Positions 5,908-13,945 are shown, numbered from the stretch's first letter. The stretch is 20,648 nucleotides of DNA from Sellimonas sp963559135 (GCA_963559135.1 CAUWJP010000043.1:1-20648); one strand, 5' to 3'. The notes: a model not told the origin generated them from the sequence alone. Numbers and translations: made by a program.

Positions 5908-8061
5908 TCAAGACTCTTCATCTTCCAGTCTGTGAAGTTTCCGAAGGCCTTCGGGATTTTGCTTCTCCAGCCTATGCTCCATAATATCCTGTTTTTCTTT
6001 TAAATGCTCCTGGATATTTGGATGTTCTTTTATAATTCTGTCTCGAAGTATTCTTCTTCGTCTCTCAATCAGTCTTACTACAAGTCGTCTATCTTCTTTC
6101 AGTTCCTGCGGCAAGTCATCAATATGTAATTCCAGTCTTCTGAGAAGCTCATCTTCATCTACCGGGCCAAGAGCATGCCAGAATTTCAACTTTTCTTCCA
6201 GTCCTGCTTCCGCAAGTTCCTCCAGATCGGAAATTCCATGAATTTGTTCTGCAATGGTTTTCACCCGTTTCTCAATCTCTCTGACTGCATCCGCCCCGAA
6301 GGCCCAGGCAAATTCTTCCAATGAGTTCTCCTCCTCCGGAGTCAGTGCATAAAACTCTTTACGCTTTATTTTCTCCAGCTCACTTTCCGGAATGTCCAGT
6401 ATGAACGGCTCTCTAATGTCTATATCATGAAGTGCGGCAAGAATAGTCCTTCTTACCACTCCTTCCTGAATCAACCAGCCTATCCCAAGCTTTCTCATCT
6501 GGTCATTTACATTTGCTGAATGTTCTGTTATGTAAAACCGGATGTTTCTTTTTTTCAGGCTCTCAATTAAACTTACCAAACCGTCAGCTGCTGTAATATC
6601 CAAACTATTGACTGCTTCCGCATCAAGAATCACTGCTTTCGTATCCTCCCTGATACTGTTTTCAATATCATTTTGAAGGATCTTGATATTCGCAAAAAAC
6701 AAATTTTCACTGAATCTGTAAATCAGAACTTCTTTCACAGGCCAGGCAAAACGGTTCTTGCTTAGATCGTAAAACTCCTGCTTTCCTGGAATCATCCCTT
6801 CAAAATACCTCGGCGGATTTGTTGCCTTGATAATCACAGAAATAAAAGATAACAGAATTCCTGCCACTACACCATAAACAGTACCAAGGAAAAGTACTCC
6901 TGCAAATGCCGCCATAAAAATTAAAAACTCCTGCCTGCTGACTTTAAACAGACGGATTGCCAGGTGCGTCTCCACGACATTAAGTAATGCAGAAATAACG
7001 ATTGCTGTCAAAACAGGTACCGGAAGATATCCGATAAATCCCGTCGCACATACTAGAATCACCGCCATCACAATTCCTGCCGTAAGAGATACAACCTGAG
7101 TCTTTCCTCCATATTGCTCATTCATGGAAGTTCTTGAAATACTTCCATTAACAGGACAGCACCCTACTGCTGCCGATGCAAGATTTCCCGCTGCACATGC
7201 CAGAATTTCCTGCCTGTCATCCAGTCGGTATCCGTTCTTTGCTGCAAAATTATTTTCTGCAAGAAGTGTCTCGGCCATAATGACAACAGCTACCATGAGT
7301 CCCCTCCCTGCTGCAATTGTCAGATTCACCTGCGAAAAATCCGGAATAAATAAGCCCGGAAGCCCCGTATCTACATGATTCAAAAGAGTCACACCATACT
7401 CATCAATATGAAAAGCAACCGTCATTGCTACACCTGCAGCCATCACAACCACAGCCATAGGGAATTTAGGAATCCACCGTTTCGACACAAGCAATACCGC
7501 AAGGGTCAAAACACCCAGAACCATCGATACTCCATTCAGGTATTTGGCCGACTCCACAATATGGTGAATCAGTTCCGGCAATTCTCCCGTACCGGCCGGG
7601 CTTCCCATAATCTTCGGTATCTGCATCAGAATAATCGTTACCGCAATTCCGCTTATAAATCCACCCATCACTGGAGTAGAGATAAAATCCACAATCCGAT
7701 CTGCATGAAGAAAATAAAACAACAAAAGCCATAGACCTGCTGCAAGCGCAATGACCGGAACATATTGCATGGCTGCCTCACTCTCAAATGTAATTCCTAT
7801 CGTAGACAAGGCCGCGCCCACAATTGCAGCTGGAGCTGCATCCACACCGAAAATAAACTGCCGCGATGTAGAAAATAATGCAAAAAAGAGAATCGGCAGC
7901 ATAGAACCATACAGGCCATAAGCTGCCGGAAGTCCCGAAATCTGGGCATATCCCATGGAAATCGGAATCGACACTGCCGCAATAATGATTCCGGAAAAAA
8001 TGTCTTTTGCCAGAGATTCTTTTTTGTAATCTCTCAATGTAGGAAAGAATCTGATTCGCAT
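5908..8061 (-). CDS. SulP-family anion transporter with STAS domain and long charged C-terminal tail
   Basis: A 717-residue inner-membrane SulP (SLC26) transporter. Known members carry sulfate, bicarbonate, dicarboxylates or other anions; the substrate here is not evident. The signature region 'AAVSIPISMGYAQISGLPAAYGLYGSMLP' spans about 28-56, with transmembrane segments up to about 415 and a GNLASAAVGCCPVNGSISRT loop at 292-311. A STAS domain follows at about 440-550 (conserved AVILDAEAVNSLDITAADGL, 476-495). Residues about 551-717 form an extra highly charged, probably helical tail rich in Glu, Arg and Lys; ordinary SulP proteins stop soon after STAS. A purine-rich GAGGAGA precedes the start. 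The small CxxC protein gene is 55 bases upstream and may be co-transcribed. Confidence 0.9.
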   Translation of the reverse strand: MRIRFFPTLRDYKKESLAKDIFSGIIIAAVSIPISMGYAQISGLPAAYGLYGSMLPILFFALFSTSRQFIFGVDAAPAAIVGAALSTIGITFESEAAMQYVPVIALAAGLWLLLFYFLHADRIVDFISTPVMGGFISGIAVTIILMQIPKIMGSPAGTGELPELIHHIVESAKYLNGVSMVLGVLTLAVLLVSKRWIPKFPMAVVVMAAGVAMTVAFHIDEYGVTLLNHVDTGLPGLFIPDFSQVNLTIAAGRGLMVAVVIMAETLLAENNFAAKNGYRLDDRQEILACAAGNLASAAVGCCPVNGSISRTSMNEQYGGKTQVVSLTAGIVMAVILVCATGFIGYLPVPVLTAIVISALLNVVETHLAIRLFKVSRQEFLIFMAAFAGVLFLGTVYGVVAGILLSFISVIIKATNPPRYFEGMIPGKQEFYDLSKNRFAWPVKEVLIYRFSENLFFANIKILQNDIENSIREDTKAVILDAEAVNSLDITAADGLVSLIESLKKRNIRFYITEHSANVNDQMRKLGIGWLIQEGVVRRTILAALHDIDIREPFILDIPESELEKIKRKEFYALTPEEENSLEEFAWAFGADAVREIEKRVKTIAEQIHGISDLEELAEAGLEEKLKFWHALGPVDEDELLRRLELHIDDLPQELKEDRRLVVRLIERRRRILRDRIIKEHPNIQEHLKEKQDIMEHRLEKQNPEGLRKLHRLEDEES

Positions 8062-8116
8062 CTTTCTTCTATCGTCTCCTCTCTGTCAGATTGATTATTT
8101 TATAAAGCACTTTTCT

Positions 8117-8338
8117 CTAATATTCCTTTTTAATGGAAGAAATACCATACTCCTCCATGAAATCTCTCAATTCCTGTTCTGTCCGGATCAGCCTGATTTC
8201 ATGAAATCTTCCAGTATTGATGTCCTTAAAACCAGCCACCTGCTCTCCGGTACAGATACTGCATCTAAGTACCGGAATCTGATGTTCATTATCATAGGTT
8301 TTTTTCTCTGTTTTTTTATGAAAAAACAATTTCTTCAT
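8117..8338 (-). CDS. small CxxC protein (often misnamed 'aspartate dehydrogenase')
   Basis: A 73-residue cytoplasmic protein of unknown function. A basic N-terminus (MKKLFFHKKTEKK) is followed by 'PVLRCSICTGEQVAGFKD' with a CxxC pair (C26, C29), then 'TGRFHEIRLIRTEQELRDFMEEYGI'. From memory, close relatives are widespread in Lachnospiraceae and carry the label aspartate dehydrogenase in some databases, but a protein this short has no dehydrogenase domain, so the name should not be used. The start at 8338 follows GAGGTGA; an ATG 13 codons upstream lacks a site. It lies 55 bases ahead of the SulP gene. The single CxxC could bind metal as a dimer or act in thiol chemistry (inference). Confidence 0.75.
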   Translation of the reverse strand: MKKLFFHKKTEKKTYDNEHQIPVLRCSICTGEQVAGFKDINTGRFHEIRLIRTEQELRDFMEEYGISSIKKEY

Positions 8339-8443
8339 TGCTGTCACCTCAAATCTTAAAACTCGTGAGCAGTCCAATTACTATACAAATCGCGCCAACA
8401 CATCTTATAGTACATTTTGCTTTTTTCTCACCATGGAAATATC

Positions 8444-8971
8444 TTAAAATTCATACTCTTCCAATTTTCCATTCTCTAATGTATATTCAAAAAACTCTTC
8501 ATTTGTCATATCATTAAAATATGTACGTATAATACGGCACACCCCACCGTGGCAGATAATAAGAACCGTTTTTCCTTCATATTCTTTTTTAATCTGATCA
8601 AGAAGACCGTAAATCCTGTATGCGACCTGCATCATTGATTCACCCTTAGGGTATCTGAATGCAAAATTTCTCTTGTTCTCTAAAAACTGAGGATTTTTCC
8701 GGTCAACACCTTCATAAATCCCATAGTTCTGTTCCGTAAGCAGTTCCTCGATATGTATCGGAATATTCTTTTTTTCTGCAACAATTTTACTTGTCTCTAC
8801 AGCTCTTTTTAATGGAGAACTGATAATCACATCAATAGTATCAGGCACAATATGAGCCAACTTTTTTGCCTGCTCTCTTCCTTTTTCCGTCAAATCCACA
8901 TCCGTCACCCCGCACACCTTGTTCTTCGCATTCCATACCGTCTGTCCATGGCGTGCAACATACAGTTTCAT
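8444..8971 (-). CDS. histidine phosphatase family protein (phosphoglycerate mutase-like)
   Basis: A 175-residue branch-1 histidine phosphatase. The catalytic RHG triad is at 7-9 with the phospho-acceptor H8. Other pocket residues are R56 (SSPLKRAVETS), E80 (TEQNYGIYEG) and the second histidine H141 (IICHGG). Members of this size dephosphorylate small metabolites or act as cobalamin- or sugar-phosphate phosphatases. True cofactor-dependent mutases are longer, so a phosphatase is more likely than a glycolytic mutase. The start at 8971 follows GGGAGGTG; five upstream codons in the longer frame are the ribosome binding site. A TATAAT is seen on the minus strand at 9012-9007. It appears to be transcribed alone, without a clear terminator before the small CxxC gene. 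Confidence 0.88.
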   Translation of the reverse strand: MKLYVARHGQTVWNAKNKVCGVTDVDLTEKGREQAKKLAHIVPDTIDVIISSPLKRAVETSKIVAEKKNIPIHIEELLTEQNYGIYEGVDRKNPQFLENKRNFAFRYPKGESMMQVAYRIYGLLDQIKKEYEGKTVLIICHGGVCRIIRTYFNDMTNEEFFEYTLENGKLEEYEF

Positions 8972-9158
8972 AACAGCACCTCCCAAACTTAGAATTTATT
9001 AACGTTATTATACTACTGATATCAAGAGAGTTGAATTTTTTTATGCCATAATAAAAACTTTTCCATCTGTATGATATATTTTTTTCAGAAATAGAAAGAA
9101 CGTTATGAAATATTTGAACAGGATTATGTTACGCGTATGATAAAAGAAATGCCACATA

Positions 9159-9193
9159 AAGACACCCCGGAACCGCATTTTCCGGGGTGTCTT
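9159..9193 (-). terminator. strong terminator hairpin after the 212-residue unknown gene
   Basis: A perfect 14-bp stem (9159-9172 with 9180-9193), GC-rich in its core, has a 7-base loop. It starts 25 bases past the stop at 9218. The T-tract after it is short (the stem itself ends in TT, then TATGTGG). Confidence 0.75.
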
Positions 9194-9217
9194 CTTCACT
9201 AAGGCTTCCAACATATT

Positions 9218-9856
9218 CTATATATTCCACAAGTTTCCATCCGGCATCAGATACAAGCTTCCCTTTTCCACACATATTTCTTCCCCGGTCTCCATATCTA
9301 CTGCCACTACATATTCATGATAAAACGGATCTTCTGTCCACCGTGAAAAATAAAGTATGTTACCGTTTCTACAGATCATACTTTCACTGTCTCCAAGCGG
9401 AAACCTCCTTTTTATCGGCCATATTGCCTCATACTCATTATTTGTCTGCCTTCCCAATATCCATGGAGACATCTCCAGTTTCAGATTATAGCAGTCTTCC
9501 ACTTCATCAAGGCATAATGAGTGCAGAAGTTCAGGCTTTTCTCCCGGAATGTAAGTATATATATAAATCATTTTCAAAGAAAAATCTACCGCAAGAACTC
9601 CAAAACGATCTTTGTCCCAAACCGGATTCTCATAATAGACATGTTTCTTCTTTGGGAACGGATGGTACACCGCTCCATCGGGATAATGAAAAAAATATGG
9701 ACAATTTCCCATGAAATCCTTTTCTTCCTTCTCCATCATTTCCGCTTCAAACAGATCGCACACATCTTCCTCAAAGGCAACTCCCAGATACCATTCCTCC
9801 GAACCTTCCACACGTTCCACATACATCTCGGGAGTCATGAATTTTTTTATTTTCAT
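9218..9856 (-). CDS. uncharacterised 212-residue protein
   Basis: I do not recognise this family. The protein is soluble, acidic and aromatic-rich, with no signal peptide or membrane segment. Strands such as 'FGVLAVDFSLKMIYIYTY' and 'HEYVVAVDMETGEEICVEKGSLYLMPDGNLWNI' give the look of repeated beta-sheet blades around 'D-x-x-T/L-x-x-I-Y' turns, so a partial beta-propeller-like or beta-sandwich fold is possible (inference). The start at 9856 follows AAAGGAGAG with seven bases of spacing; seven codons of a longer frame cover that site. It has its own promoter (9901-9929) and terminator (9159-9193), so it is a single-gene transcript, which supports it being a real gene. Confidence 0.75.
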   Translation of the reverse strand: MKIKKFMTPEMYVERVEGSEEWYLGVAFEEDVCDLFEAEMMEKEEKDFMGNCPYFFHYPDGAVYHPFPKKKHVYYENPVWDKDRFGVLAVDFSLKMIYIYTYIPGEKPELLHSLCLDEVEDCYNLKLEMSPWILGRQTNNEYEAIWPIKRRFPLGDSESMICRNGNILYFSRWTEDPFYHEYVVAVDMETGEEICVEKGSLYLMPDGNLWNI

Positions 9857-9900
9857 AGAATAACTCTCCTTTCTCATGCCATTATCCCCAAATTTACTTC

Positions 9901-9929
9901 ATACTAGCATGGAACAATTCGCCCCTCAA
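9901..9929 (-). promoter_or_regulatory. promoter of the 212-residue unknown gene
   Basis: On the minus strand, TTGAGG (9929-9924), a 17-base spacer and TAGTAT (9906-9901), about 45 bases ahead of the start codon. Confidence 0.45.
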
Positions 9930-10021
9930 GGAAGATATCTGTAATTATTTCTTAATGTTTTTAAAACCCCCATATCCTATACTTTTCCCGGTTAAAATTT
10001 ATAAATTTGTTTCTCATCATC

Positions 10022-11140
10022 CTAATAAAGTTTTCGATAAATCTTCTCCAGATCTTCAGCCCCGAACTTCACATAGCTCTGGCCCAGCAAACGCTGCTGC
10101 GATTTTTCCACGCTCTCTGCAAAACTTTTGATTTCTTCTTCTTTCATTCCATATTTATGCAGCGGTGTTCTACTGATCAGTCCATCCAACAATTTTTCTA
10201 TTTCTCCGTACACTACATCCGGCTCACAGGAGAAAATACCGGCAAGGAACGTATTCAACTCCCGGATTCCCCCATCCGGATCCGCCTCCTGGTATGCCTG
10301 AAATACTGCAGTCAAAAACTGATAATTTGCTTCTCCGTGCGTCACATGATAAGTTCCGCTAAGCGGATAGGACATGGCATGCACCGTTCCTGTCCCGGCA
10401 ATGGCAAACGAAATGCCTGCAAGATCACTGGCTATAAGAAAATCTTCAAACAATTTCTCTCTGCTGTCTGGTCCTTTCTTTTCCAACATACGGAAACCCT
10501 TGAGTAAAATCTGCATAGCCTCTTTTGCAAACATCCGTGTATACACCGTACTTTTCGGTGATACATAGGACTCGATAGCATGGATCAGGGCATCAATCGC
10601 ACTCGTTACAAAAAAGTGCCATGGCAATTTCCCGAGAAGTTCCGGAATCAATACCGCCTGATCCGGATACATCTCCTTACCGGCCAGTCCCAGCTTTGTC
10701 TGAAGAGCTGTCATCTCTGCGATAGAGACATTGGATACCTCCGAACCAGCTCCACAGGTCGTCGGCACAGCAACCAGTGTCCTTATCTTTCTGACCGGCA
10801 CCTTCCTTTGATAATATTCAGCAGCTTTTGCCTGTCCATCCAGCACAAGAATCTTTGCCATATCAATGACTGCTCCACCGCCAATAGCAATAACCCTTTT
10901 GCAGTCTGTTCTTCTGAAATCTTTTAACAGAGCATCCACCATCAGATCTGTAGGTTCACCCTGTCCGTATTCGCTTTTAAAATGCACAACAGCACCGCTT
11001 GACCGAAGCTCCTTAAAATAAGTTTCAAATACCGACTGACTTGTAAAGACAAAGTCTCCCTCTCCGATTTGAAACTCCTGTATAAATTCACTCGCTTTTT
11101 GATATTTGTATACTTCCGTAATTTCCTGAAATAATTTCAT
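10022..11140 (-). CDS. 4hbD: NAD-dependent 4-hydroxybutyrate dehydrogenase (iron-containing alcohol dehydrogenase family)
   Basis: A 372-residue group III metal-dependent dehydrogenase that should interconvert succinate semialdehyde and 4-hydroxybutyrate with NAD(H). It follows the Clostridium kluyveri 4HbD pattern along its whole length as I remember that protein: 'VYKYQKASEFI', 'GEGDFVFT', GGGAVID (87-93), 'VPTTCGAGSEVSNVS' (125-139) and the closing 'GMKEEEIKSFAESVEKSQQRLL'. Metal ligands are D183, H187, H254 and H268. The start follows AGAAGGAG. In known fermenters it clusters with succinyl-CoA reductase, CoA transferase and 4-hydroxybutyryl-CoA dehydratase; none is here. A divergent LysR gene and a dyad in the shared gap suggest local control. 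I see no terminator after the stop. Confidence 0.9.
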   Translation of the reverse strand: MKLFQEITEVYKYQKASEFIQEFQIGEGDFVFTSQSVFETYFKELRSSGAVVHFKSEYGQGEPTDLMVDALLKDFRRTDCKRVIAIGGGAVIDMAKILVLDGQAKAAEYYQRKVPVRKIRTLVAVPTTCGAGSEVSNVSIAEMTALQTKLGLAGKEMYPDQAVLIPELLGKLPWHFFVTSAIDALIHAIESYVSPKSTVYTRMFAKEAMQILLKGFRMLEKKGPDSREKLFEDFLIASDLAGISFAIAGTGTVHAMSYPLSGTYHVTHGEANYQFLTAVFQAYQEADPDGGIRELNTFLAGIFSCEPDVVYGEIEKLLDGLISRTPLHKYGMKEEEIKSFAESVEKSQQRLLGQSYVKFGAEDLEKIYRKLY

Positions 11141-11177
11141 TCCTTTGTTCTCCTTCTAAATACTCCAATCTGGTATG

Positions 11178-11183
11178 ATTATA
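11178..11183 (-). promoter_or_regulatory. -10 box of the 4-hydroxybutyrate dehydrogenase gene
   Basis: A perfect TATAAT on the minus strand, 38 bases upstream of the start codon. No good -35 is found at the expected distance; the dyad at 11193-11218 covers that position, as expected for an activator-dependent promoter. Confidence 0.5.
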
Positions 11184-11192
11184 CCTCTTCCT

Positions 11193-11218
11193 TCTGGAAA
11201 GCACCACTGTTTTCCGGA
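11193..11218. promoter_or_regulatory. dyad between divergent promoters, candidate LysR-type operator
   Basis: TCTGGAAA (11193-11200) and TTTCCGGA (11211-11218) are inverted repeats matching at 7 of 8 positions across a 10-base gap. It lies between the leftward -10 (11178-11183) and the rightward extended -10 (11239-11247), the classic place for a LysR regulator to activate one gene and repress its own. Confidence 0.5.
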
Positions 11219-11238
11219 TAACAGTCAGATAAATTGTA

Positions 11239-11247
11239 TGTTATAAT
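11239..11247 (+). promoter_or_regulatory. extended -10 promoter of the LysR gene
   Basis: TGTTATAAT is an extended -10 with consensus TATAAT at 11242-11247 and no clear -35. It supports the start at 11306 over the upstream ATG at 11234. Confidence 0.5.
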
Positions 11248-11305
11248 TAGAAAAACGGAATTAAAAATGCTGACAAAAAATGTTATGGTCAGCGGAAAGG
11301 TTGTT

Positions 11306-12214
11306 ATGAATACACGGGATTTTCATGTTTTTATTACTGTTGCAAAAACCAAAAGCCTTGCAAAGGCCTCAAAACTTTTATATATGACCCCTCAGGGTAT
11401 CAGCAAGGTAATCAAAAACCTTGAAAGTGAGACAGATTGTGATCTATTTATCCGCACTGGAAATCGAATGGAGATTTCTGAATGTGGGCAGCATTTTCTC
11501 GAATATGCTCAGCATGCAGACGCGGAATATCACCAGATGAGAATGGAACTGCTGAGAATCAAACAGAAAGAACGTGGTGTGGTGGATCTCCTCTCTGCTT
11601 TTGGAATTCTCCGCCTTGTAACTCCGGAATGTATTACCGACTTTAAGCAGAAATACCCTGAAATCGAATTTCATTATCGGGAATATCCCGACAAACAAGT
11701 GGAACGCTGGTTTGAATCCGGTGAGGGAAATGTCGCCTTTTCTCTTGCCCCATGTGATGAGGAGCTCTATGATATTCTGGAAATTGCTTCTTTCCCTGTG
11801 AAACTCCTGGTAAATAAAAAACATCCCCTCAGTCAACGGAGTTCCGTCACGATTCAGGATCTGCGCGGCATTCCACTCTATCTGGAAAACCACGAATTTA
11901 AAATTCATGATCTGATCGTGAATAAATGTCTGGAGGCAGGATTTGAACCCGACATTATCTTTGAGACAAGTGGCTTCAGCCTGTGCCACAAAATGGTGAA
12001 AGACAATAAAGGCGTGTCCGTAACCGTTGATTTTATCTCCGATGATATGAACCGGCAAGACCTTGCTCTCATCCCTTTCTCCGACGGGGTTTATGAATGG
12101 AAAATCTGTATGCTAACCCGAAAAAATGAAGTGGTGGGAAACGGAGTTGACATTTTTCAAAAACATATCAAACTTCAAATCGATAAGATTCAAAGAGGCA
12201 TTATCACCAGATAG
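11306..12214 (+). CDS. LysR-family transcriptional regulator
   Basis: A 302-residue LysR-type regulator of normal length. The N-terminal winged helix is plain: 'MNTRDFHVFITVAKTKSLAKASKLLYMTPQGISKVIKNLESE' up to about residue 43, then 'LFIRTGNRMEISECGQHFLEYAQ'. Residues from about 90 form the substrate-binding, effector-sensing domain. 'TPQGISKVIKNLE' replaces the more usual TQPAVSxxIxxLE but keeps the helix pattern. The start at 11306 follows GGAAAGG; a longer frame from 11234 would begin upstream of the -10. It is divergent from the 4-hydroxybutyrate dehydrogenase gene and probably regulates it, perhaps sensing 4-hydroxybutyrate or succinate semialdehyde (inference). A terminator follows at 12270. 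Confidence 0.92.
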   Translation: MNTRDFHVFITVAKTKSLAKASKLLYMTPQGISKVIKNLESETDCDLFIRTGNRMEISECGQHFLEYAQHADAEYHQMRMELLRIKQKERGVVDLLSAFGILRLVTPECITDFKQKYPEIEFHYREYPDKQVERWFESGEGNVAFSLAPCDEELYDILEIASFPVKLLVNKKHPLSQRSSVTIQDLRGIPLYLENHEFKIHDLIVNKCLEAGFEPDIIFETSGFSLCHKMVKDNKGVSVTVDFISDDMNRQDLALIPFSDGVYEWKICMLTRKNEVVGNGVDIFQKHIKLQIDKIQRGIITR

Positions 12215-12269
12215 TTGACACACGATAACGAATTGTTTCTAACATCTTCATTTTTTATCAGTCATGCAC

Positions 12270-12302
12270 AAAAAAGCTCTCCCATACCGGGGGGGCTTTT
12301 TT
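12270..12302 (+). terminator. intrinsic terminator of the LysR gene
   Basis: A 14-bp stem (12270-12283 with 12289-12302, including two G-T pairs in the G-run) with a 5-base loop ends in a run of six T. It lies about 55 bases past the stop. Confidence 0.85.
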
Positions 12303-12307
12303 CTATA

Positions 12308-12335
12308 TTGACGTTTTATCGTTTTTACCTATATT
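12308..12335 (+). promoter_or_regulatory. promoter of the C_GCAxxG_C_C / TDT transporter operon
   Basis: TTGACG (12308-12313), a 16-base spacer and TATATT (12330-12335), directly after the LysR terminator and about 85 bases ahead of the first start codon. Confidence 0.5.
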
Positions 12336-12420
12336 CCAATAGAACTTATCAATCATTCCTTCTCCTTTTTGCATGTTACAATCAGTCCTGTAATCGAAAG
12401 CATACATAAGGAGGAAAACT

Positions 12421-12945
12421 ATGAAAATCGGAGTTACTGAAATCAGCCCAAGAGCCGTTCAACAGGTGGCTGAAAAAAAATTTAAAGACGGATATTACTG
12501 CTGTGAAGCACTCGTGAGTGCAATTCGTAATGAATTCAAACTGGATGTCCCGGAAGAAGTAATTGCCATGGCATCAGGTATGGCTGTCGGCGCCGGAAAA
12601 TCAGGTTGTATCTGTGGTGCTCTTAACGGCGGCATTCTTGCTCTTGGTATGTTTTTCGGACGTACAGAACAGGACGGCCCTGGAAATCCAAAGAGCATCA
12701 AATGTATGGAACTAACAAAAGAATTACATGACTGGTTTAAAAAAGCAAACGGTAAAAATGCAATCTGCTGCCGTATTCTCACAAAAGAATTCGACAAGGG
12801 ACGTGGAGAACACAAAGAGCAGTGCATTTTCTTTACGGGTCTTTGTGCTTGGAAAGTTGCGCAACTCGTCTGTCGTGAACTCGGTATCAAAAATCTTGAC
12901 GAAATTGATGAACCTGCTCCAAGACGTACCATTGCAGAAATCTAA
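12421..12945 (+). CDS. C_GCAxxG_C_C family (putative redox) protein
   Basis: A 174-residue cysteine-rich protein of the C_GCAxxG_C_C family, a clostridial and archaeal group presumed to bind a metal or act in redox chemistry; no function is established. The signature lies at 58-71 (GAGKSGCICGALNGG, with C63 and C65). Other cysteines are C27-C28 (GYYCCEA), C95, C116-C117 (AICCRIL), C135, C142 and C151; the paired C-C motifs flank the signature as the family requires. No signal peptide is present, so it is cytoplasmic. It starts after a strong AAGGAGG. The TDT transporter gene begins 18 bases downstream, so the two are almost certainly one operon; a shared substrate is possible but unproven. 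Confidence 0.88.
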   Translation: MKIGVTEISPRAVQQVAEKKFKDGYYCCEALVSAIRNEFKLDVPEEVIAMASGMAVGAGKSGCICGALNGGILALGMFFGRTEQDGPGNPKSIKCMELTKELHDWFKKANGKNAICCRILTKEFDKGRGEHKEQCIFFTGLCAWKVAQLVCRELGIKNLDEIDEPAPRRTIAEI

Positions 12946-12963
12946 GCAAAGGAAATAAACGCT

Positions 12964-13884
12964 ATGAAAAACATAATTCAAAAAATTCCATTGCCAATTT
13001 GCGGTGTCATGTTAGGATTCGCAACTCTCGGGAATCTCCTGCAAAGCTATGGAGAAAAGGTCCGCTATGCATGCGGTATTCTGTCATGTTTTTTACTGAT
13101 ACTGGTTTTATTAAAATTGATTCTATTTCCCCACATGATTATTGAGGATATGAAAAATCCAATCATGGCAAGTGTCACAGCCACATTTCCAATGGCACTT
13201 ATGCTGCTCAGCACTTACATCAAACCTTTGATTGGTAATGCTGCCAGATACATCTGGTTTTTCGCAATCCTGCTTCATATTATTCTGATCATCTGGTTTA
13301 CTGTCAGATTCATGTTGAAAGTACAAATGCCAAAAGTCTTCGCAAGTTACTATATTGTATATGTGGGGATTGCTGCCGCTGCCGTTACAGCGCCGGCTTA
13401 TGATGCATTATCTATTGGAACAGCAGCATTCTGGTTTGGATTTATCACTCTTATTCTTCTGTTCGTACTCATAACTGTACGCTATGTTAAGTATAAAGAA
13501 GTTCCTGAACCAGCTAAACCTCTGATCTGTATTTATGCTGCTCCAACCAGTCTGTGTATAGCCGGTTATGTGCAATCTGTAACGCCAAAATCAAGAGGAT
13601 TTCTGCTGGCAATGCTTATTGCTGCAACCATCCTTTATGTCTTTGCACTCATAAAAGCAATTGGATATTTAAAACTGAATTTTTATCCAAGTTATTCAGC
13701 TTTTACCTTCCCTTTTGCAGTCAGTGCAATTGCTGTAAAACAGACAATGGCATGCCTTGCAAATATGGGGCATCCAATTTCATGGCTGTCATATATTGTT
13801 CTGATTGAAACAATCATTGCCGTAGTATTTGTACTTTACACATTTATCCGTTATATGCAATTTCTATTCACACCTGCTAAATAA
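12964..13884 (+). CDS. TDT-family transporter (TehA / SLAC1-like)
   Basis: A 306-residue integral membrane protein with about ten hydrophobic segments along its whole length and short basic loops, matching the tellurite-resistance/dicarboxylate transporter (TDT, SLAC1-fold) family in length. Family marks include the opening 'PLPICGVMLGFATLGNLLQSYG', a central 'PKVFASYYIVYVGIAAAAVTAPA', and 'FYPSYSAFTFPFAVSAIA' near residues 239-256. Relatives carry malate, sulfite, anions or tellurite-related species; the substrate here is unknown. A purine-rich AAAGGAAA precedes the start, 18 bases after the C_GCAxxG_C_C stop. A bidirectional terminator follows at 13900-13945. Confidence 0.88.
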   Translation: MKNIIQKIPLPICGVMLGFATLGNLLQSYGEKVRYACGILSCFLLILVLLKLILFPHMIIEDMKNPIMASVTATFPMALMLLSTYIKPLIGNAARYIWFFAILLHIILIIWFTVRFMLKVQMPKVFASYYIVYVGIAAAAVTAPAYDALSIGTAAFWFGFITLILLFVLITVRYVKYKEVPEPAKPLICIYAAPTSLCIAGYVQSVTPKSRGFLLAMLIAATILYVFALIKAIGYLKLNFYPSYSAFTFPFAVSAIAVKQTMACLANMGHPISWLSYIVLIETIIAVVFVLYTFIRYMQFLFTPAK

Positions 13885-13899
13885 CGTAATTAAAAATCC

Positions 13900-13945
13900 A
13901 ATCCTTACCGGTACCCTAATCATAATTGGCATATCGGTAAGGATT
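13900..13945. terminator. bidirectional terminator between convergent genes
   Basis: A perfect 11-bp stem (13900-13910 with 13935-13945) has a 24-base loop. On the minus strand it is followed after a few bases by ATTTTTAATT; on the plus strand the T-tract is weaker. It separates the TDT transporter gene from the leftward zinc-ribbon gene. Confidence 0.6.

Noticed and set aside
9187..9714. 175-codon rightward open frame
   Set aside because: It lies opposite the 212-residue gene, begins inside a terminator hairpin, and its Ser/Pro/His-rich sequence is typical of an antisense shadow.
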